Origin: Gammaproteobacteria bacterium
GTDB lineage: Bacteria; Pseudomonadota; Gammaproteobacteria; UWMA-0217
Assembly (NCBI GenBank): GCA_011330835.1
Contig: DRPO01000641.1
Location: 1-9,789 of the forward strand
DNA: 9,789 nucleotides
Reading direction: 5' to 3'
The notes beneath the pieces were generated by a model. The model ran no database searches. It was given only the letters and a program-made list of their open reading frames with translations, and was not told where the DNA came from. The position numbers and the translations under genes were made by a program. Positions 5,259 to 9,789 of the stretch are shown here, in pieces; the stretch's first letter is position 1, and each line of letters begins with the position of its first letter.

Positions 5259-5650
5259 ACCAGCCCATCTGGCTGCTGCCCGAAGCGGTTTTGGCCATGC
5301 ACGGCATGTTGCTGGCGGCGCATGGCGGGTTGCCGGGGCTGCGTGATCCGGGGCTGCTGGAATCAGCACTGGCGCGTCCCCGAAACCTGTGGCACTACCA
5401 GCCGGAGTCGTCATTGTTCGCACTGGCCGCCTCCTATGCCTTCGCGCTGGTTCACGATCACCCCTTTCTGGATGGGAACAAGCGCATTGCGCTCACCGCC
5501 AGTGCGGTGTTTCTGGAGATTAACGGCCTTTCCCTGGACGCGCCGGAGGCGGAAACTGCCCTGCTGTTCGAGCAACTGGCTGCCGGCGAGATCACCGAGG
5601 AGGCCTTGGCGCGCTGGATGAAACATCACGCCAGACTCTTGGGCTCGTAA
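5255..5650 (+). CDS. doc: Doc-family toxin (Fic fold)
   Basis: This 131-residue protein is a death-on-curing toxin. The core motif HPFLDGNKR (residues 69-77, preceded by VHD) matches the Doc signature HxFx(D/N)(A/G)NKR, in which lysine replaces the glycine of AMPylating Fic enzymes. Phage P1 Doc uses this site to phosphorylate EF-Tu and stop translation. The flanking LWHYQPESSLFALAASYAFALVHD and ALTASAVFLEINGL are typical of the family, and the length is usual. It starts within the antitoxin stop (ATGA) and has no strong ribosome site, so translation is coupled. Its last 25 bases overlap the end of cse2 on the other strand, so the two genes converge. The intact motif suggests an active toxin. 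Confidence 0.93.
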   Translation: MNQPIWLLPEAVLAMHGMLLAAHGGLPGLRDPGLLESALARPRNLWHYQPESSLFALAASYAFALVHDHPFLDGNKRIALTASAVFLEINGLSLDAPEAETALLFEQLAAGEITEEALARWMKHHARLLGS

Positions 5651-6141
5651 TAGCCTTGCGCCATTCGGTACTGCCATTGACGGGTGCCCTGATAGCTATC
5701 GGGCCAGCGCTGCTGGGCACGCCAGTGAAGGCTTTCATCGGCAAGCTGTATGGGGTCTGCTGTCTTGCCCAGCTGCATGATGGCACGGCGCATGCCCTGG
5801 TAGAAGTCGTTAACGCTATTCGATGCCAGCAGGCGCTGAAAACGCAGTTCGCTGAACAGCGGGGTGTCGCCACCGGTTTTGGGGCGGCCCAGCAGAACAG
5901 CGGTGGGCTGGTCGGTTGGATTCTCCACCCAAGCCAACAGGCCGGCGATAAGCGCCAACCCTTCCGCGTCACGCTTGTTTTTCTGGCACAGCCGAAAATA
6001 GGCTGGCTCCAGCATCACGGCATCCAGCGTGTCGCAGCGGCGCAGGCGGGCGCGGTCGCCACGATGGTCTTTGTCATGCAGTTCCGTGTGCCATTCGCGA
6101 ATGGCCTGCTGCTCTTCGTCTTTCAGGATAAATAAACGCAT
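5626..6141 (-). CDS. cse2: Cse2 (Cas11, CasB), Cascade small subunit
   Basis: This 171-residue protein is the helical small subunit, present twice in Cascade, that stabilises the crRNA-target hybrid and the displaced strand. Sequence conservation in this family is low; the call rests on family-like stretches (CDTLDAVMLEPAYFRLCQ, residues 36-53; GDTPLFSELRFQRLLAS, 91-107; NDFYQGMRRAIMQL, 110-123; and the tryptophan/tyrosine-rich C-terminus) and on its place between cse1 and cas7e. It is slightly longer than E. coli CasB. The ATG at 6141 follows the cse1 stop by 12 bases, with GGAG about seven bases upstream. The last 25 bases overlap the convergent doc gene, so the final residues (YYEPKSLA) lie in DNA shared with the toxin and could have been altered when the TA pair arrived. 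Confidence 0.95.
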   Translation of the reverse strand: MRLFILKDEEQQAIREWHTELHDKDHRGDRARLRRCDTLDAVMLEPAYFRLCQKNKRDAEGLALIAGLLAWVENPTDQPTAVLLGRPKTGGDTPLFSELRFQRLLASNSVNDFYQGMRRAIMQLGKTADPIQLADESLHWRAQQRWPDSYQGTRQWQYRMAQGYYEPKSLA

Positions 6142-6153
6142 AAGCTACTCCAG

Positions 6154-7749
6154 TCAGGCTGCCAGGTTTTTCAGCGCGCGGCTGCCGTTGAGATGGTGGT
6201 TGAGTCCGCCCTTGCCGTCGCGCGCCTTGACCACGCGTTTGAGGTCACCATCTTCGTTCAGGCTGGACAGGGCGTATTGATCGAACAGTTTCCGGGCTTC
6301 GCCTTTCAGGGCGCCCGCCCACTTTTTCAACACCGCGTCGATGGCGTCTTCGTCATCGAGCTGTTCGACCACCTGTTGCAACAGGCGATAAAAAGGGGCT
6401 TCGGTAGCGGACCAGAAGTTGGCGTCGATAAACGACATATCGCCCTTGGCATCCTTTGGGCGATCGAACCAGGCGCTTTTCAACGCGGACTTGAGGGTTT
6501 TGAGCGCATCGGTGGCGCCCTCGATCATTTTTTGCGCGTATTCGGCAACATCCTCACGCGCTTCCTGATCGAGGTTGAACAGCGGCATTTCGGCCTCGTA
6601 CCAGCAACGGGCCTTCATGTTGTCCATGTCATAGCCGAAGGCCCACAGACGGGGGGTGAAATCCAGTTCGGGAATGCGCTGTTGTCGATCGTCATAACTG
6701 CGCACGATCTGGGCGGGTGATCGGGTGAGCTTGCCCTGCTGTGCGGTGACCGCCAGGCCCAGCCAGTGGCGATAGCCCAGGCCACCGGGCTGCGCCTTGA
6801 TGGAAAGGGGCTCCTTGTCTGTTTCGAGAACGTAAGGGGTCAAGGGGTGCCGCCAGTGACCCGCGTAATTGATGCCGTAGTTCTTGGTGATGTAGTGTTC
6901 CACCAGCAAAGGTGCCGATTCGCCGGTCAGGTCGCAGCGGCTCTCATTATCCAATTGCCGCAGACGCACGCGCCGGGGCATGGACCAGTACACCTGCAAG
7001 GGGTGGGCGTGTTCCGGGTAGGTTTCCATCCCTTTCTTTTCGCTGGTGCGGGTCGGCGCCATCCAGGGGAAGATTTTTCCAATGGCATCATTTTCGTGGT
7101 CACCGGGGAGTTGCAGCAGTTCATCCCGCGTCAACACATTGAGCCACAGGCGCCGCCACAGACAATCGCCTTCACTGTTTTCCGGTGGCAAGACCAAAGT
7201 GGTGAGCGGCCCGCCGCCACGCACTGATACGCGATGACCAACACCGCCGGATGGGGCATTGATCTGCAAAGTGAACAGTGCCAGGGCGGCCATCTCCGGC
7301 GAAAGTTTATTGATGCCGCCACGCTTGATGAAATGATCCTGATTGTCGCGCAGGGTTTTGCCGCCGGGTGCTTCGATGAACAGCGCGGCAATTTCTTTCT
7401 CCTCGCCCTCGTCCAGTGTCAGATCCTGCATGAAGGCCGGCTCGCCGATGGCAGAGAAGATTTCGAAGGCGCGCTCGTAGGGGGCAAAGGACTTTTCCAG
7501 CGTTTCGGCATCGGGCAGTTCACGCCACCACTGGCGCCACTCCTTGAGGTTTTCCGGCGCAAACGCGGTTTGCAGCAGGCCGATCAGGAACTGGTAGAGA
7601 GCGCCGCGAAAATCGGCGCGGGGGGCATCGATGTCGAGAATATCGGTTCGTCCAATCTCGTGGGGATGGATTTTTTCTGCGCCGCCGTCTTTCAGTCGAA
7701 CCGGCAGCCAACTGTCTGTCAACAGATTGCAGGGATCATTGTTCGTCAT
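6154..7749 (-). CDS. cse1: Cse1 (Cas8e, CasA), Cascade large subunit
   Basis: This 531-residue protein recognises the PAM and recruits Cas3. It begins with the family's LLTDSWLPVRLKDGG (residues 9-23). Residues 166-184 contain the conserved glycine-rich segment GGVGHRVSVRGGGPLTTLV. YWSMPRRVRL (254-263), HWRHPLTPYVL (298-308) and FGYDMDNMKARCWYE (371-385) are further family hallmarks. The C-terminal four-helix region follows, ending in DGKGGLNHHLNGS. The length is close to the family norm. I chose the ATG at 7749 because GGAG lies seven bases upstream; a TTG two codons earlier is possible. It overlaps the end of cas3 by 14 bases, so the two are probably translationally coupled. Confidence 0.97.
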   Translation of the reverse strand: MTNNDPCNLLTDSWLPVRLKDGGAEKIHPHEIGRTDILDIDAPRADFRGALYQFLIGLLQTAFAPENLKEWRQWWRELPDAETLEKSFAPYERAFEIFSAIGEPAFMQDLTLDEGEEKEIAALFIEAPGGKTLRDNQDHFIKRGGINKLSPEMAALALFTLQINAPSGGVGHRVSVRGGGPLTTLVLPPENSEGDCLWRRLWLNVLTRDELLQLPGDHENDAIGKIFPWMAPTRTSEKKGMETYPEHAHPLQVYWSMPRRVRLRQLDNESRCDLTGESAPLLVEHYITKNYGINYAGHWRHPLTPYVLETDKEPLSIKAQPGGLGYRHWLGLAVTAQQGKLTRSPAQIVRSYDDRQQRIPELDFTPRLWAFGYDMDNMKARCWYEAEMPLFNLDQEAREDVAEYAQKMIEGATDALKTLKSALKSAWFDRPKDAKGDMSFIDANFWSATEAPFYRLLQQVVEQLDDEDAIDAVLKKWAGALKGEARKLFDQYALSSLNEDGDLKRVVKARDGKGGLNHHLNGSRALKNLAA

Positions 7750-9789
7750 AGTCAAGCTCCAGCCCGGTTGTGGGTGTGTAGCGGATAATCATATTTCTCT
7801 TTTTCCCATCTTTCCCGGTTGCATACCAGCTTTCACCTTTGGGAACCAGTGGCACGATAACACTGCTTTCATCGAACAGCCGTTCGCTTTCTCGCAGATT
7901 CTCCAGCACCCGTCGCAGCGTTGAATCATCCACTGGCGCAATTGCCTGCAACTGTTTGGCGTTGACCCGCAAGCTGGACAGATCCCAGGAATAATGGTCT
8001 TCCCGCGCCCAGGGTTCGAGCCGGCCGTCCTGCCAGCGGGCGAGGTAGATGGTCCGGCTTTCGTCACCGAGGCGTGTGGCGATGCGGGCTTCCTCGTCCC
8101 AGAGCGGGCCGCCTCGATAGCCACTTTCGAGCCGCAGGCTGGCGAACCGACCGGCATCGCGCTCGGCATGGGTCTCGCCATCGACCTCGGTCTTGGCGTC
8201 TATCAGTCCCGCCGGAACCGGGCCTTCGTCATCATAGACCGGCTCGAGCAGATCGCGGGCGTCGTCGGGCATTTTCCAACCGCCTTTTTCGCCCAAGAGC
8301 CTGGCGGTGCGCCACAGCACCAGGGTATCGGGGTAGACATACTGCGCTTTCGGGAATAGCGCCTTGTACCAGTCGGCCTGCGGTTCCTCGGTTGGTTCCG
8401 GCGTGAACACGTCGAGCACCGGCATTCCCCGCTCTCCCCGCTGGTGACGATGCAGCCTGCCGGCGCGCTGGATCAGCAGGTCGATGGGGGCGAGATCGGA
8501 GATCATGCGGTCGAAGTCGAGATCCAGCGATTGCTCGACCACCTGGGTGGCGATGAGCACTCGCCCCCGGCGCTGCTCCGGCGTGGCGTCCTTTCCGAAT
8601 CGTTCCAGCATCTCTTGTTCGATGCGTAGCCGATCGGTCAGCGCATAGCGACTGTGAAACAGGTGCAGTTTGTCGTTGTCGAGCCAGTCGGCGGATTGCA
8701 GAGCGCGCCAGGCTTCGCGGGCGTCGTGAACGGTGTTGCGAATCCAGCAGATGCACTGGCCGTCCTCCACGGCGGCGCTGATCTCTTCGAGTAGCACTGT
8801 TTCATCATGGTACAGGCGCACGCCGACTTGTCGCGCCACCGAGGGGCGGGTGGTTACGGCTTGCTCCACGATGATGTCACTCGCGTTCGCCTGGGTGAGT
8901 AGCGGATAGTCTGTCGATTCCGGGGTGGCCTGTATTCCGCCCTGAAACGCGCCAATCAGGTCGGCCCGCTGTTTGCGGGTCAGCGTGGCCGAGAGCAGGA
9001 TGACGCTGCCACCGAGAGCGGCATGAAAGCCGATCAGGCGCTTGAGGGGTTCCGAGGTGTAGGCGTCGTAGGCGTGCACCTCGTCAAGGATCAGCACCTT
9101 GCCGGCCAGTCCGAGCAGGCGCAGGGATTGATGGCGGGCGGGCATGACGGCGAGCAGGGCCTGGTCGATGGTGCCGATTCCGACATCAGCGAGCAGTCCC
9201 TTCTTGCGGTTGTCCGCCAGCCAGCGGTTGCATTGGGCGACGATGCTTTCTTCGTCGCCGTAGCGCGGATCACCGGTGTGCGCTGCCAGCAGGGATTGCT
9301 GGAACGACTCGGACAAGTGGCGGGCGCTGTGGCTGAGAATCAGGCTGGGGCGTGGTTCCCCCGAACGGTAGAGCCGTCGATAGACCTTGCGCATGCGGTC
9401 ATACATGGCGTTGGCGGTGGCCATGGTGGGCAGACCGATGTATACGCCCTGCCCTTGTCCCGCCGCCATCAGCCGCGCGGCCAGGATCAGCGCCGCCTCG
9501 GTCTTGCCCGCGCCGGTGACGTCTTCCAGGATGAACAACTGCGGTTCCGCTTTGATGGGCAGATCGAGACAGGCCTGCTGCAGGGGCGTTGGCGTTTCAA
9601 GGTAGTGGAACAGTTCGCGGGGCTGTTCAGGGGGTTGGACGGGTGGCGGCAGAATGCCGGCAGCCGTCACGGCCTCTTGCGCCGCCGGCAGGGCGTGCCG
9701 TTCCCAATATTCGGCCAACGGCATGGGCTGATCGCAGTAGCGGAAACGTTCGCTGTCGGAACCCAGCCAGTCGGCCAGCACGGCGATGC
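7736..9789 (-). CDS. cas3: Cas3, type I-E helicase-nuclease (5' end beyond window)
   Basis: This is the effector that unwinds and degrades DNA marked by Cascade. About 680 codons are visible and the frame stays open through the window edge, so the N-terminal HD nuclease domain lies outside. The visible part begins in the linker (LADWLGSDSERF). Numbering from the GTG (V) codon at 9781, the helicase motifs are Walker A DVTGAGKTE (87-95), DEVH (233-236, LILDEVHAYDAY), SAT (264-266), motif V LIATQVVEQSLDLDFD (409-424) and motif VI QRAGRLHRH (438-446). The C-terminal accessory domain follows. All helicase motifs are intact. That GTG is an internal codon and not a start. It overlaps cse1 at its 3' end. 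Confidence 0.97.
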   Translation of the reverse strand, partial: IAVLADWLGSDSERFRYCDQPMPLAEYWERHALPAAQEAVTAAGILPPPVQPPEQPRELFHYLETPTPLQQACLDLPIKAEPQLFILEDVTGAGKTEAALILAARLMAAGQGQGVYIGLPTMATANAMYDRMRKVYRRLYRSGEPRPSLILSHSARHLSESFQQSLLAAHTGDPRYGDEESIVAQCNRWLADNRKKGLLADVGIGTIDQALLAVMPARHQSLRLLGLAGKVLILDEVHAYDAYTSEPLKRLIGFHAALGGSVILLSATLTRKQRADLIGAFQGGIQATPESTDYPLLTQANASDIIVEQAVTTRPSVARQVGVRLYHDETVLLEEISAAVEDGQCICWIRNTVHDAREAWRALQSADWLDNDKLHLFHSRYALTDRLRIEQEMLERFGKDATPEQRRGRVLIATQVVEQSLDLDFDRMISDLAPIDLLIQRAGRLHRHQRGERGMPVLDVFTPEPTEEPQADWYKALFPKAQYVYPDTLVLWRTARLLGEKGGWKMPDDARDLLEPVYDDEGPVPAGLIDAKTEVDGETHAERDAGRFASLRLESGYRGGPLWDEEARIATRLGDESRTIYLARWQDGRLEPWAREDHYSWDLSSLRVNAKQLQAIAPVDDSTLRRVLENLRESERLFDESSVIVPLVPKGESWYATGKDGKKRNMIIRYTPTTGLELDYDEQ

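Noticed and set aside
9779..9789. cas3 starting at the GTG at 9781 and lacking an HD domain
   Set aside because: The frame is open to the window edge and the visible start is the known linker region (LADWLGSD), so the HD domain is most simply outside the window.

Overview
The window is almost entirely one type I-E (Cascade/Cas3) CRISPR-Cas locus on the minus strand, with two protein toxin-antitoxin (TA) modules embedded among the cas genes. The sequence is GC-rich. Cas1 and Cas2 closely resemble E. coli Cas1 and Cas2 as I remember them, and the repeat is of the GTGTTCCCC...GATGAACCG type. This suggests a GC-rich proteobacterium, probably a gammaproteobacterium; I cannot name a genus.

Layout in cas transcription order (high to low coordinates): cas3 (7736-9789, its HD end cut by the window edge), cas8e/cse1 (6154-7749), cas11/cse2 (5626-6141); then, on the opposite strand, an AbrB-type antitoxin and a Doc-family toxin (5034-5650); then cas7e (3895-4935), cas5e (3187-3891), cas6e (2504-3187); then, on the same strand as cas, a ribbon-helix-helix antitoxin and a PIN-domain toxin (1756-2458); then cas1 (835-1752), cas2 (530-832), a leader of about 125 bp (405-529) and a CRISPR array (1-404) with seven repeats, six complete spacers and the edge of another. 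The array is read on the minus strand, away from cas2. All cas genes in view are intact.

How the parts work together: Cas6e processes the array transcript; Cse1, Cse2, Cas7e, Cas5e and Cas6e form Cascade; Cas3 degrades targeted DNA; Cas1-Cas2 inserts spacers at the leader end. The leader carries a good IHF site at the distance expected for type I-E integration, and two boxA-like elements that could support Nus-factor antitermination through the array.

The unusual part is that the two TA modules sit at functional boundaries. AbrB-Doc separates cas3-cse1-cse2 from cas7e-cas5e-cas6e and runs against the operon, with doc overlapping the 3' end of cse2. RHH-PIN separates the Cascade genes from cas1-cas2, and the PIN stop codon lies three bases from the cas1 start. 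Each TA module has an inverted repeat just upstream that looks like an autoregulatory operator. The leader-proximal repeat also has an altered last base next to a 33-nt spacer, a pattern that fits one-base slippage during its acquisition. No RNA genes, insertion sequences or CreTA-like degenerate repeats were seen. The only gaps between genes are the leader, 45 bases before the RHH gene and about 100 bases between cas7e and abrB.
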